From a virus, in the IMG/VR virus record IMGVR_UViG_3300045119_000066, positions 1 through 48,728 of that record: DNA of 48,728 nt. One strand, written 5' to 3'. The translations under genes were made by a program, and so were the position numbers. The notes under the pieces are model-generated. The model ran no database searches. It was given only the letters and a program-made list of their open reading frames with translations, and was not told the origin of the DNA. Positions 24,362 to 33,601 of the stretch are shown here, in pieces (the first letter of the stretch is position 1; each line of letters starts with the position of its first letter).

Positions 24362-26707
24362 CTATTCCGGGTCGAAGACCGGCGTGACTGATCTGATCGT
24401 AGCGGGTAGCGGCTTGTCCGTCTGCATGACGATTTGACCTTGGTCCCGCCATGAGCGGTCGAATCGGTAGGAGAAGATACCATCGTGCAGCGGGGGCGAC
24501 GTGTTCATCTCGTCGCCAACACCACGAAGACCAACCTTTACCTGAAGTTCACGCGCGGAGGGAGAGCCGACTTCGAGGTATCCCGTCTCCATCACGTCAA
24601 TGTTCGCTGAAATGATGTTCTTGCGTCGGCCCAGCCCGGTGCCGTCTTGCTGCCCTTGCGCCAACCGCAACGTCTTCGCCCGCGAAACGTAGTTGATGCC
24701 GAAGGTGATCTTGCTTTTGGCCTTGCCGTCCGGCAGCGCAAAACCACCTTGCGAGTCGACCTGCACTTGCGGCAGCACTGAGCCATCCGCGAGAATCCCG
24801 ATGGTCAGGTTGGATAACCAGTTTGCCCCCGACACGACGTTGGCGGGGCTGCTGTCTACGGTGTAGCTCGAGTCCACAAAGACCGCGTCTTCCTTCTTCA
24901 TCGCCTCGAAGGTTATGGTCATGCGCTCGATGTACCGCTGGTCGATAAAGTTGACCGTGCGGCGCACACTCATCCAGACCTCGGAGCGGTCGAGGCCCGG
25001 GATGGTGGTGACGCTTTCAACAATGCCCCAAGGCGTATCGGGATTGTCAGGGCTGCCCTCGCCCTCGCCCGGGCTGGGTACACCGACAACGTGACCGGCA
25101 ATGCGGTGGCGGGTACAGGCCACGATTTGCTGGTCGCGGTCGTAGGTGATGCCGACCAGCTCGCCGTTGCCCATCGCGTTCCAGATGATGCCGTCCTTGT
25201 CTTGCGCGTAGCACATCTGCTTGATGCCGGAGCGCAGCATGTGTTCGGACAGGATGGTCAGCTCGGGCGAGACGTAGCCGTTGACCTGAAAGTTGAACAG
25301 AAACTCCCGCAAAGACAGCCCGTAGTAGCTCGGGTAGATCGCCACCTCCGCGACCTGCACGGGCTGAATGTCCAGCGACCCGAAGGTCGACTGTCTTTTT
25401 TGCATGAAGTTGGTGGGGCCGAAGTTTTTGCCAGCGTCCGCAGGACCTACCGTTCGCATTGCGCCGTTGGTGCCGACCAGCAAGTCCTGACCTTCGACGA
25501 TCCACGATATGGCGTTGACCTCGCCCGCGAGGATCGTGAGCGTGAGCGCGTCGTCGTCCTGCATCGGGACGGTCGCAGCGAAGTTGTCGAGGATGCCAGC
25601 CTTGCTCATCCAGATCGTCTGCGGCTGGGTGTCGGAACGCGCCCAGATTAAGCGTTGCTGGTAGAACGTCACGCAGCCCGGGTAGCCGGTGGTCGGGCAC
25701 CATGCCCCCAGCCGCCAACCCGCAGTCCAGCTCGCGCCATCCGGCAGGAAGACCTGATTGCCCTTGTCGTCGATATGGCCGACGACGTCGCCAGTGATGA
25801 CCGACGAGCTGTTTACTGCGGTGATCCTGATGCCGTAGTTCTTGTTGGAATACTTCAGGCTCAACCAGCGCCCGACGTCGGAAGCAACAAAGCCGACATT
25901 GCCGTTGATCCCGGTCAAGCTGTTGGCGGTGACAGTTATGATGCCAGCCGTCGCGCTCGGGATCATCGAGGTGCCGGTCGTGTTCTCCGGCAGGTATGGG
26001 CCGTCGAAGCCGGTGTACGGCAGCATCTCGAACTTTGTGCCGGTGAACCGCGACAGCATCATTTGCTGGTAGTTGGGATGCGCGATGTAGAGCACGTCCG
26101 CCGACTGCGCGAATTGCAGCTTCCAGATGTCATCGATTCCGTAGGGCGTCACCACCTCGATTGGAGACAGCCCGCCGTTGGTGCCGCTGCCAGCGGTCAT
26201 CCACGCAATCGCCGTTCCGCCCGGTGTCGCTGAAATCGTGAAGCCGTCGACGTCGACCACGGTCTTGACGTAGTAGGTCACGCCCATTGTCAGCGGTTGC
26301 GGCAGGACGCCGGTCGTCGAAAACTGCACTGGATCGTTGGCAACAAGATTGTGCGCGTCCCAGTTCACGACGTTCGGCATGTCGAAGTAGACGTTGACGA
26401 CGGAGCCTTTGTTGACCACGCCGCCGTTGGCGTAGAAGCGGATGTATTTGTTTCCAAACTCCAGCACATACGCTTGCAAAGTCGAGAAGACGAACCGGAC
26501 CAGCCTGACCTTGTCGCCGCGATTGCGCGTGTAGTTGATCCATTCGGTGCCCGGTCGGCGGCGCAATCCGCCTTGTTTCATCACGAGCCAGTTCACGCAC
26601 TCGCCAAGGCCCATCTTGTAGTGGTCGATGTCGACGCGCGAGAAAAGACGGGGAGACAGCTCGCCCCGTGCAAAGACTGGTTGGAGTGGATAGAGCGGTC
26701 CCGGCAT
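24362..26707 (-). CDS. Tail tubular protein B (gp12-like nozzle)
   Basis: A 781-residue protein. The opening follows the family pattern: FARGELSPRLFSRVDIDHY, GLGECVNWLVMKQGG and LRRRPGTEWI. It forms the tail nozzle below the gp11 ring in T7-like phages and is where fibres and adhesins attach. Beta-rich throughout. It starts one base after the gp11-like gene ends, the usual order. Confidence 0.95.
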   Translation of the reverse strand: MPGPLYPLQPVFARGELSPRLFSRVDIDHYKMGLGECVNWLVMKQGGLRRRPGTEWINYTRNRGDKVRLVRFVFSTLQAYVLEFGNKYIRFYANGGVVNKGSVVNVYFDMPNVVNWDAHNLVANDPVQFSTTGVLPQPLTMGVTYYVKTVVDVDGFTISATPGGTAIAWMTAGSGTNGGLSPIEVVTPYGIDDIWKLQFAQSADVLYIAHPNYQQMMLSRFTGTKFEMLPYTGFDGPYLPENTTGTSMIPSATAGIITVTANSLTGINGNVGFVASDVGRWLSLKYSNKNYGIRITAVNSSSVITGDVVGHIDDKGNQVFLPDGASWTAGWRLGAWCPTTGYPGCVTFYQQRLIWARSDTQPQTIWMSKAGILDNFAATVPMQDDDALTLTILAGEVNAISWIVEGQDLLVGTNGAMRTVGPADAGKNFGPTNFMQKRQSTFGSLDIQPVQVAEVAIYPSYYGLSLREFLFNFQVNGYVSPELTILSEHMLRSGIKQMCYAQDKDGIIWNAMGNGELVGITYDRDQQIVACTRHRIAGHVVGVPSPGEGEGSPDNPDTPWGIVESVTTIPGLDRSEVWMSVRRTVNFIDQRYIERMTITFEAMKKEDAVFVDSSYTVDSSPANVVSGANWLSNLTIGILADGSVLPQVQVDSQGGFALPDGKAKSKITFGINYVSRAKTLRLAQGQQDGTGLGRRKNIISANIDVMETGYLEVGSPSARELQVKVGLRGVGDEMNTSPPLHDGIFSYRFDRSWRDQGQIVMQTDKPLPATIRSVTPVFDPE

Positions 26708-26708
26708 G

Positions 26709-27293
26709 TCACCGGACCATTATGATTTCGTCGTCGTAAGGCTCTTCCGGCAGACCTTCGAGGCTGTCGATGCGGATTGCTTCCACGAAAGCGTTCGTAG
26801 AAATGTCCATCAGTTGCTTGGAGAAGTTGGCCTTTCCCGTCATCCAGTAGCAGAAGTTGGCGGCAAGTATCTGGACCAGAAGGTCAATAAAGACCGGCGT
26901 GAACGCGGCGACGTTCTCCTGTCGAAAGATATACCTGATCGGCAGCGGCGCTGGCTTGTTCGTGAGGATACGCACACCCTCGACGATGTACGGGATCGGC
27001 GGCGAGTTGCGCTTGCCGTCTGCGGTAATTGGCAGGACGCGAAGACAGTCTTCCGGAATGAGGTACTGAAAAGACCACTCGAAGTCCGGCTTGTTCGTGT
27101 CCGCAGCGAGCATCCTTCGCGCGGTCGCGAAATTCCAAGTGTGCCGCTGCAACAAGACGTCACGCTGGAGCGGGTAGTTGCGACTGAGCCAGCGGGCCAC
27201 CGCCTTCTCGTCCGTGGTGGAGAGGACGGATTCCTCTGACAGCCGGTCGAGCACAGCGTTGAATATCTGTGTTTCTGAAAAGCCGGACGTCAT
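26709..27293 (-). CDS. Tail tubular protein A (gp11-like adaptor)
   Basis: A 194-residue protein with the gp11-type layout: FSETQIFNAVLDRL at the start, HTWNFATARRMLA, FQYLIPEDCLRVLPI, and a C-terminal helix pair. It forms the ring between portal and nozzle in short-tailed phages. It lies directly upstream of the nozzle gene, as in T7. Confidence 0.95.
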   Translation of the reverse strand: MTSGFSETQIFNAVLDRLSEESVLSTTDEKAVARWLSRNYPLQRDVLLQRHTWNFATARRMLAADTNKPDFEWSFQYLIPEDCLRVLPITADGKRNSPPIPYIVEGVRILTNKPAPLPIRYIFRQENVAAFTPVFIDLLVQILAANFCYWMTGKANFSKQLMDISTNAFVEAIRIDSLEGLPEEPYDDEIIMVR

Positions 27294-27300
27294 GCTGCCC

Positions 27301-28164
27301 TCACGTCAAGATGAAGCCCATCGTCCCGGCGACAAGCGACTGCTCCGCCGGTAGCCGCTCGTGCATGAAATAGACGTAATAGGTCGGCCCGATAATCATG
27401 CCGCCGACGGTAAACTGCTTTTCGCCAACGGAAGAGACCGCCTGATTGACGGCGAAGATCGCCGCTACGCCGGTATGGTTCTGTCCCGCCTTGACCTGTG
27501 CTGGTGTCGGCGGCGTGGCGTTGCTGGTCACCACCGCGTAGATCGTTCCGTCCGGCTGGTCGGTCGTGACCCACGCCAGCGCGGAGTTTGTTGAAATCGC
27601 CTGTGTCCGTTGGTTGGTGAGCTGCGCCACTGGAATGTTGACGACCCGCACGTTTACGGTTCGCACGAGCACTGAGCCAGCGCCGTTGTCAGCCGTGATC
27701 GTGACCGGATGGAACGTCGATACTTCGTAGTCCCACACTCCAGCCGTCGATAGAACGCCAGCAGCCAGCGTGAACGCATTGTCCGGGTCTGCGGTCTTCG
27801 TGAAGGTGTAGGTCCCGGTCCCGTTGAGGACCTGCAAGTTTCCGATGACGGTGCCCGGGGCCGCGCCTTCGGTCACCTGATTGAGACCAGACAGGTAAAG
27901 CGCCGCCGGTAAAGACGGCCCTCCCGGCACCACGCCAAGCCTCATCCGGCGATGCTTGCGGGCGAAATACATCGCCCATTGCTGTTTGGTGGTGAAGCCG
28001 GTCGGGTATGGCCGCGTGTACGGAGGCGGTTCCCCCACGAGACCGTATTCCGCAGTTTCCTCCGGCCCGGTCTCGTAAAGGTTTTCCGTGTCTCCGGCGA
28101 CTTTAACCACTGTTGCCCGTCTCTTCCTGCGGTACGGCCCGGAGCGGCTTCTGCTCTCGGACAT
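27301..28164 (-). CDS. Cadherin/Ig-like virion protein, possible capsid decoration
   Basis: A 287-residue protein. After a basic start (RSRSGPYRRKRRATVVKVAG), residues about 100-190 form an Ig/cadherin-like domain (GTYTFTKTADPDNAFTLAAG, WDYEVSTFHPVTITAD) and 195-287 a fibronectin-III-like domain. Such paired beta domains are common in proteins displayed on phage heads. The gene sits between capsid and tail tube genes. Start is uncertain: ATG 28164 is used, TTG 28188 is possible, neither has a good ribosome site, and both overlap the preceding gene. Confidence 0.7.
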   Translation of the reverse strand: MSESRSRSGPYRRKRRATVVKVAGDTENLYETGPEETAEYGLVGEPPPYTRPYPTGFTTKQQWAMYFARKHRRMRLGVVPGGPSLPAALYLSGLNQVTEGAAPGTVIGNLQVLNGTGTYTFTKTADPDNAFTLAAGVLSTAGVWDYEVSTFHPVTITADNGAGSVLVRTVNVRVVNIPVAQLTNQRTQAISTNSALAWVTTDQPDGTIYAVVTSNATPPTPAQVKAGQNHTGVAAIFAVNQAVSSVGEKQFTVGGMIIGPTYYVYFMHERLPAEQSLVAGTMGFILT

Positions 28165-28321
28165 TGCCGCGAGCGCCGGAGCGGCCAAAGGCTATGTCGA
28201 TTGCGCGGTGTGCTGCCCGCTGGGCACCACCCATCTGCTTCTCGGCTTCCCGGTTGTCTTCCATATACTTCCGATTCGCTTCGAGCAGCGACACTGTACC
28301 ATCAGGTTCTTTCTTTGCCAT
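28103..28321 (-). CDS. Small hydrophilic protein after the capsid gene
   Basis: A 72-residue, strongly charged protein starting at ATG 28321 after AAGGAG. It contains a short helix (DGTVSLLEANRKYMEDN) and a basic tail. It overlaps the next gene by 62 bases in another frame. Unrecognised; the ribosome site supports it. Confidence 0.6.
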   Translation of the reverse strand: MAKKEPDGTVSLLEANRKYMEDNREAEKQMGGAQRAAHRAIDIAFGRSGARGNVREQKPLRAVPQEETGNSG

Positions 28322-28352
28322 GTTCGGCTCCTTGGCATATCGGCATGATGAT

Positions 28353-28387
28353 GGACGACCCGGCGCTGCCGAAACGCCGGATCGTCC
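28353..28387 (-). terminator. Strong hairpin just after the capsid gene
   Basis: Arms 28353-28365 and 28375-28387 form 13 pairs with one wobble and a nine-base loop, 19 bases after the capsid stop. No T run follows in the leftward direction, so it is more likely a 3-prime stability or processing element, or a leaky terminator, than a full stop. It may let capsid mRNA accumulate over downstream genes. Confidence 0.55.
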
Positions 28388-28405
28388 TACTCGCGAGTAA
28401 CCCCG

Positions 28406-29419
28406 TCAGCCGTTGGTCTGCAAGCAGGCAATCGCGATCTGCTTGCGTTCTGGATAGACCCGCGACCAGTTGGCCGTCGTCCGCAGCTCGGCATCGGTCG
28501 GAGACCGGCCTGCCATCGTGTTCGACGTCCACTTGATGCCGTAGGGGTGCATGACCCATTGACGCCGGACCCACAATTCCTCGACGCCCGCGCCGTTGCC
28601 CTGTGCGGGATAACGGAACGTCTCGACCGGAACGTCCGGCGGCACTTCAGCAAATGCCAGCGCGTTCTTGCCGACGAGGTAGGTGTGGTACATCAGGCGA
28701 TTGGTGCCAGCGACCGCCGGACATCCGTCGTCTTTTACGACCCGGTATCCCAGATAGCTCGGGAAGTTGACCTTGCCCTCGCTGTCCGGAATGAAGTCGA
28801 TCAGGTTTTGCTTGGCCAGATTGGTGTAGACGACCGAGTGCATGATGATCGTATCGAGCACGTCGGAGGCGTCACCCATCGTCTGGGCCGAGTCGAGGAT
28901 GGCGTTGGCAGATACCTTTTCCGCCGCTACCGCAGCACCAGTCGCGTCTGTGCCGATGACCACGCACATATCGCTGGCGTTGACCGCGATGTTGTTGGCG
29001 ATGATGCCGCGCAACACCGAAATCAGGTAGCGTTGGAACTCACGCGCCCACCACGCCGAGACGCGGGCGCTAATCCGCTTCATCGGATCGTCGCCAGCCA
29101 GCTCGGAGACAAGGTCTGCGTCCGACCAAGCCTTGTTGCGGTTGTTGCGGACGGCAATGTCAGTCGCCGCCACGATCTTGTCGGGCGCGGCGGTTACTGC
29201 CGGATCGTCCGATGAGATGTTTGCCGTCGAGGTGTCAGCGAGGTCGTTCCAGAACGGCACGTTGACCGTCTGGCCACCCCCGGTGAGGAAGCTCGACATT
29301 TGCGCGTCTTGTCGCAGGATGCCCGACTGAAAGATGGCCGTCTTGGTCATCGTTTCTTTGAGCATGTAGGGCACGAACACCGCCGGGATGACGGCGTCGG
29401 TAAGTCTGGTAACGACCAT
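28406..29419 (-). CDS. Major capsid protein
   Basis: A 337-residue coat protein by position (between scaffold and tail genes) and content: an N-terminal helix and loop (FVPYMLKETMTKTAIFQSGIL, GGGQTVNVPFWNDL) and a central spine-like region (SVLRGIIANNIAV, IIMHSVVYTNLAKQNLIDF), as in HK97-fold coats of podoviruses. ATG 29419 follows TGGAG. It is followed by a stable hairpin. Confidence 0.92.
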   Translation of the reverse strand: MVVTRLTDAVIPAVFVPYMLKETMTKTAIFQSGILRQDAQMSSFLTGGGQTVNVPFWNDLADTSTANISSDDPAVTAAPDKIVAATDIAVRNNRNKAWSDADLVSELAGDDPMKRISARVSAWWAREFQRYLISVLRGIIANNIAVNASDMCVVIGTDATGAAVAAEKVSANAILDSAQTMGDASDVLDTIIMHSVVYTNLAKQNLIDFIPDSEGKVNFPSYLGYRVVKDDGCPAVAGTNRLMYHTYLVGKNALAFAEVPPDVPVETFRYPAQGNGAGVEELWVRRQWVMHPYGIKWTSNTMAGRSPTDAELRTTANWSRVYPERKQIAIACLQTNG

Positions 29420-29458
29420 GAGCGGACTCCATTTGGTGGTGGCCGCTCACGCCGTTGG

Positions 29459-30349
29459 CTATCCGTCCCTTCCAAACCTGTTCTTGAACAGGGCTTTTTC
29501 GGGGTCTTTACCTGCGGCTGTGATGAGCGACCGGGCTAGTTCCGGGTTCTCGCGGGTGATGCGACCCTGCTCGGTGAGGTTTTCCTGACCGTCCTTCCAC
29601 GGATTTGTATTCGTGAGAGAACCCGGTCCACCGCCGCGCAGTCTGTCTTCCCGGTAAAGCCCTTCACCGACCGTCGCCAGCGCGAAAGCGAGTTTTGCGT
29701 CCGCTATCGAGCCACCTTGGTCAATGAGACCAGCCGCCTTGAATGTGTCCGTTAAACCTAGCCCCCTGAGACCGGCCTTGGCGTGGTCAAGGTTGCCCTT
29801 GTACCCGTCGCTGTCAGTCGGTCCCCACTTCGACAGGATTTCTTGGTGAGCTGTGCCCACCTTGCGTCTCATGCCCTCTTCGGAATCCTTCAACTGCTTA
29901 TCGAACCGTTGAACGAACCGATCATGCACGAGCTGCGCCTGTCGGGGAGATAGGTCAGCCTCGTGCGCCCAGTTTTTATACTCGGTCGCAAAGGCATCGT
30001 CGTACGGGAAGTTCTCCTGAACGCCTTGGGGTAACCGAAACTGGTATTCCCCGGGCGTCTTGGGCTTCCCCAAGGCGGAATAGAGTCTGTCGTAATCTTC
30101 CCTCGGCGCGTTGGCGTCGGGAAGGACAACAGCTTTTCCGAGACGACCTTCCAGCTCCCGATACGAATTGATTACGACGTCTGGGGAGTTGGACTTGTCC
30201 CATCCCTTTTTCGCGACAAGGTCACGGTTGCCTGCATCTTGCAGACCGGACAGCCACGAAGAATCAGGTACGACGTGCGAGCTTGGCGTACCTGATGGAG
30301 CACCGCTGGGTTGCCCGCCTTGCGCGGACCCGCTCGGTTCATTCGCCAT
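29459..30349 (-). CDS. Capsid scaffold protein
   Basis: A 296-residue, highly charged, helical protein with a Gly/Ser/Pro-rich start and a basic C-terminus (EKALFKNRFGRDG), the usual design of podovirus scaffolds that bind the inside of the capsid. It contains LGKPKTPGEYQFRLPQG, a conserved stretch in this scaffold group. It lies between portal and capsid. Confidence 0.88.
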   Translation of the reverse strand: MANEPSGSAQGGQPSGAPSGTPSSHVVPDSSWLSGLQDAGNRDLVAKKGWDKSNSPDVVINSYRELEGRLGKAVVLPDANAPREDYDRLYSALGKPKTPGEYQFRLPQGVQENFPYDDAFATEYKNWAHEADLSPRQAQLVHDRFVQRFDKQLKDSEEGMRRKVGTAHQEILSKWGPTDSDGYKGNLDHAKAGLRGLGLTDTFKAAGLIDQGGSIADAKLAFALATVGEGLYREDRLRGGGPGSLTNTNPWKDGQENLTEQGRITRENPELARSLITAAGKDPEKALFKNRFGRDG

Positions 30350-30351
30350 CT

Positions 30352-30702
30352 TTAGTCCTCCGGTTGATCGGGCGCAAGACCAGTCACTCCTGCCGCTGTC
30401 TGACGCGCGGCAACTTCCAACGAGAGCACTTCAACGTCAGACATTCGGAGGTACTGAAAAATTCGCCCGTAAGCAGCTCTCATGCCCTCGTTAAATACGA
30501 TCACATCGCGCTCGCCGGTCTCCGGCGGAGTGACGCGATAGAAGCCTGTGAAATTCGCGAGGTCGACCAGCACCACGCTCTGGTCTTCCGCCGTTGCGCT
30601 GCCGGTAAAGACCCGCTGGTAGGCAATCGCAATCCGCGCTTCCGCCTTGAGACGGGATGCCGGACGCCTGTCGAGCAAGCGTATCAGCGACGAGAAATTC
30701 AT
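30352..30702 (-). CDS. Bbp19-like small head-region protein
   Basis: A 116-residue protein with the pattern of the Bbp19 phage family: AIAYQRVFTGSATAEDQSVV, DLANFTGFYRV, then VIVFNEGMRAAYGRIFQYL. Bbp19-like proteins lie near the portal in Bordetella-type podoviruses and many relatives; their function is not established. It sits between portal and scaffold here, as expected. Confidence 0.7.
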   Translation of the reverse strand: MNFSSLIRLLDRRPASRLKAEARIAIAYQRVFTGSATAEDQSVVLVDLANFTGFYRVTPPETGERDVIVFNEGMRAAYGRIFQYLRMSDVEVLSLEVAARQTAAGVTGLAPDQPED

Positions 30703-30708
30703 GGCGGA

Positions 30709-32640
30709 CTAGCCGCCGGACGGGAAGCCTGACGCTCCGGGGACCGGCGCTTTCCCGAATTGTGCGAGAAGTGCATTGGTGCTGTCGACCGCTGGTTGGG
30801 TTGCTGCCGGATTTTGTGACACGCCACCCTTCAGACGATCCAGAAGACCACTGAGCGCGTCGGCAGTCGCGGGGCCTTGCTGTGCTGTCTCGCCAGCCTT
30901 GTTGGCTGTCTCGCCTACGTTGCGTCCGGCAATCGAAGCGTCCTTGGCGATTTCCGCGCCCTGTTTGCCCATTGCCATCATCTTCATCATGTTTTGCTGC
31001 TGCAATGATTGCTGGCGGTTTGCAGCCATGACGGTCTCCGGCACGATCACCTCGGCAGGTGCTCCGAAGATTTCCCTCAAAAGACGGAGGGTCTTGTCCA
31101 GATCAAAGTTGTCGAGAATGTCCGGCTTCACTTTCACCATTGGCAGCGCGACGTTGAGAAGCTGGGTGGTGCCGACGCCTTCGTTGGCGCGGCGCATACG
31201 GTCAAGCGGCGAGGTCATCCGTACTGAGATGGCCATGCCCTGCAAAGACTGGGGAGCCGCCAAGGGAGACGCCGGTCGGAAGACACCGCGCCGGGTCATG
31301 ATCCCCAGCTCGCGGTCGATCATCTGGGAAAGACCGGCCTGTATCTTGCCGCCTGCCGGACCCAGCAACTCACCCTTTTCGTTCGACCGAATCATCGCCT
31401 CGGTCGCGGTCATTTCCGGGTTTTTGATGAGGGTCTGGAACAGGTTGATGTAAAGGGTCTCTTTGACCTGTGCGCGGCGGACCTCCATGACCTTCTCGGC
31501 AAAGTCGGGAGACTGCGCCGTGATAAGAGGTTTCACCCGCAGGCTCCCGTCCGGACCCACAGCGCCGGGGTTGACGGCTCGCGGGTTCAGATTTGGCCGG
31601 TTCATGACGCCGTCGTTCGGCATCCCCAGCGGCGGGTCGGTCCACTGGCCGAAGGCGCGTAGCTCGCCCTTCCCCATGAGCTGGAGCGACTTGATTTCGG
31701 ACAGCGCCAGCATGACCGGCGATTCCGCGTACGGCCCGTTGTCCTGTTGCAGCCAATGATAAATGGCGAACGGAAATTCGTGGAAGCCGCCGTCGTCGAG
31801 CAAGTGCTTGGTGTCGACCTCGCAGTAGTACGACGCGATCTGGCTGCCCTTGAGTGTTCCTTCAAGATTGTAAGACCCGATTTCCATTCTGGGGCACACC
31901 GCATGTATTACCGGGCAGATGGTCTCGAACTCCTGATTGTCCCACGCAGCTTGGACGCGGCTCGATACTTTCTTGTAGCCGAACTTCTGCACGAGTTGCT
32001 TGACGGTGAAATTGCGAACTCTGTAGTTCGTGTCGACGTTGCCGTAGTCGTTGGTCGCCAATAGGTTCTCGTTGAGCGGGCAATACTGGTAGCGGAACGG
32101 CGTTGCCGAGCTGTCGCCAGCGCGGGGCCGTCCGTCGTCCTGCTCGACGTACATCACGCCGGTCCCGAACGCCACGCACGAGCGCATTGCCTTCTGGTGG
32201 CTGGGGATGAAACCGGCGCGGGGATCGTAGCGCAACGCAAACTGGAAATTCCTCAATCGCTCCAGATAGATGTTCTCTTCGTCCGTGGTCTTGTCGTGCA
32301 GCACGTCGGCCACTGTCAGCCCGTGCCACTTCTCGGATTGCGGTGTGACCAGCGACTCCATCCCCGACGCGAGCCGGTCGCAGCTCATCATGCCGGTGTT
32401 GTCGTAGATCGACTTGACGCGGGCGGTCGAGTTTGGCCCGCCGATGCCGATACGAGACCGCGCACCCGTGGCGGACGCGGCGCTCGATCCCTGCCCGCCG
32501 AACATCATGTATTGGAAGGACGTCTCTGACGACTCGGTCGGCAGCACCAGCTTGGCAATGTCGATCCAGACGTTGACCCAGTTGATGCGGTCTGCCGCCA
32601 TGACGTCGGCGCGGTCGATGATGTCGCCAGCAATGCCCAC
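30709..32640 (-). CDS. Portal (head-tail connector) protein, gp8-like
   Basis: A 643-residue portal protein that forms the ring through which DNA passes. Features include the early IDIAKLVLPTESSE, a DNTGMMSCDRLASGMESLVTP region, the long stem helices (ESPVMLALSEIKSLQLMGKG) and the TATEAMIRSNEKGELLGPAG segment typical of T7-type connectors. The last 100 residues are Ala/Gln-rich. It precedes Bbp19, scaffold and capsid. Confidence 0.95.
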   Translation of the reverse strand: MGIAGDIIDRADVMAADRINWVNVWIDIAKLVLPTESSETSFQYMMFGGQGSSAASATGARSRIGIGGPNSTARVKSIYDNTGMMSCDRLASGMESLVTPQSEKWHGLTVADVLHDKTTDEENIYLERLRNFQFALRYDPRAGFIPSHQKAMRSCVAFGTGVMYVEQDDGRPRAGDSSATPFRYQYCPLNENLLATNDYGNVDTNYRVRNFTVKQLVQKFGYKKVSSRVQAAWDNQEFETICPVIHAVCPRMEIGSYNLEGTLKGSQIASYYCEVDTKHLLDDGGFHEFPFAIYHWLQQDNGPYAESPVMLALSEIKSLQLMGKGELRAFGQWTDPPLGMPNDGVMNRPNLNPRAVNPGAVGPDGSLRVKPLITAQSPDFAEKVMEVRRAQVKETLYINLFQTLIKNPEMTATEAMIRSNEKGELLGPAGGKIQAGLSQMIDRELGIMTRRGVFRPASPLAAPQSLQGMAISVRMTSPLDRMRRANEGVGTTQLLNVALPMVKVKPDILDNFDLDKTLRLLREIFGAPAEVIVPETVMAANRQQSLQQQNMMKMMAMGKQGAEIAKDASIAGRNVGETANKAGETAQQGPATADALSGLLDRLKGGVSQNPAATQPAVDSTNALLAQFGKAPVPGASGFPSGG

Positions 32641-32642
32641 GT

Positions 32643-32939
32643 CTAACCCCCGAATCGGTTGTAAGCCTCGACCTCGTAAGGATTATTGCGGTAGCCGAAT
32701 TTCAGCAAAAAGACCAAGTATTTGAGGTGCCACACGATGATGCCTTCGCGCTCCATCTGCTCGTAGTGGACGCGCTCGTGCTGGCGAAGCACCTCGCTAT
32801 TGAGCTTGTCCGGCAGGACGTGGACGACGCGCCACGGCATCGGGATCGCCCAGAAGTCATAGCGGACCAAGAACCAGTGCCAAAACCAGTTGGCGTTGCG
32901 GAAGCGCGGCTCCCGTCTCAGCTTGGCGGGCGGTCCCAT
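32643..32939 (-). CDS. Small protein with HERVH zinc-protease-like motif
   Basis: A 98-residue protein with HERVH in LRQHERVHYEQMEREG and a downstream Glu in NNPYEVEAYNRFG. That is a zincin HExxH plus a possible third ligand. A hydrophobic helix (IIVWHLKYLVFLLKFGY) lies between. Similar small proteins occur near phage portal genes. The stop of the upstream gene overlaps its ATG (TAATG). Protease activity is not proven. Confidence 0.7.
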   Translation of the reverse strand: MGPPAKLRREPRFRNANWFWHWFLVRYDFWAIPMPWRVVHVLPDKLNSEVLRQHERVHYEQMEREGIIVWHLKYLVFLLKFGYRNNPYEVEAYNRFGG

Positions 32940-33160
32940 TATTTCGTGACCACGGTCGACGTGCCGCCGGGAGCGCCGAGCGCGACCTTGCCCGGGGTCT
33001 GGTCGAGCTGCGTCACCAGCGGCTTGTCGGGATCGTAGCCTGCCGCGATGTACGAGCGCCGCTGTATGTCTTTATCGACTTGCAGCTTGTCGTACGCCAC
33101 CTGATCCGGGTTTGGCGGAGTTGGTGGATAAGCCGGTGAACCGCCGCCGCCCATGCACAT
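32939..33160 (-). CDS. MCMGGGG-type Pro-rich small virion-region protein
   Basis: A 73-residue protein beginning MCMGGGGSPAYPPTPPNP and ending with DQTPGKVALGAPGG. It is the third of three related genes in a row (also 33164 and 33383) with a Cys at position 2, a Gly run and a proline-rich stretch. I know small proteins like this next to portal genes in other podoviruses, without a known role. Confidence 0.75.
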   Translation of the reverse strand: MCMGGGGSPAYPPTPPNPDQVAYDKLQVDKDIQRRSYIAAGYDPDKPLVTQLDQTPGKVALGAPGGTSTVVTK

Positions 33161-33163
33161 TGG

Positions 33164-33373
33164 TTAGCTCGTTACGTTGGAGCCTTTGCTCTGGCCCAGT
33201 ACGACCTGACTGCCGTCTTGAATTTGCTGCGGCTCGTTGCCGGTCAACATGCCGCGCCTTACTTCCTGAAACCGCTGGTACGAATCGGACCCGGGAGGGA
33301 CCGGCGTATTCTGCGGCGGCGGCGGAGTTGGCGGCGGATATGCAGGCGAGTTATTGCCTCCACCGAAACACAT
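33164..33373 (-). CDS. MCFGGG-type Pro-rich small virion-region protein
   Basis: A 69-residue protein opening MCFGGGNNSPAYPPPTPPPP and ending QVVLGQSKGSNVTS. The middle (SYQRFQEVRRGMLTGNE) is a charged helix. It has the same plan as the flanking copies, so the trio probably came from duplication. No signal peptide precedes the Cys, so a lipoprotein is unlikely. Confidence 0.75.
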   Translation of the reverse strand: MCFGGGNNSPAYPPPTPPPPQNTPVPPGSDSYQRFQEVRRGMLTGNEPQQIQDGSQVVLGQSKGSNVTS

Positions 33374-33382
33374 GGCCCTCTC

Positions 33383-33601
33383 CTATGCTGTTCTGCTGGT
33401 AGAGCCGAGAACCGTGCCGCCGCCCTGTCTGGCGTAATCGGATGCGCCGAGACCGCCGGTCAGGATGGTTGCGCCGAGACCTTGCGCTGCGATTGCCTTG
33501 GTGCGCTCATCGCGCGTTCGCTGGATGGCTTCCGCGTTGTCCGTTGTTGGAGTGGCCGGGACCGGGGGCGGGGGTGGCGGGGGACTTCCTCCTCCCATGC
33601 A
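33383..33601 (-). CDS. MCMGGG-type Pro-rich small virion-region protein
   Basis: A 72-residue protein from ATG 33601, beginning MCMGGGSPPPPPPPVPAT. Its helix (AEAIQRTRDERTKAIAAQ) and end (TVLGSTSRTA) resemble the other two copies. It overlaps the end of the GNAT-like gene by 95 bases. The longer frame to 33703 is the GNAT gene's shadow. Confidence 0.7.
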   Translation of the reverse strand, partial: CMGGGSPPPPPPPVPATPTTDNAEAIQRTRDERTKAIAAQGLGATILTGGLGASDYARQGGGTVLGSTSRTA

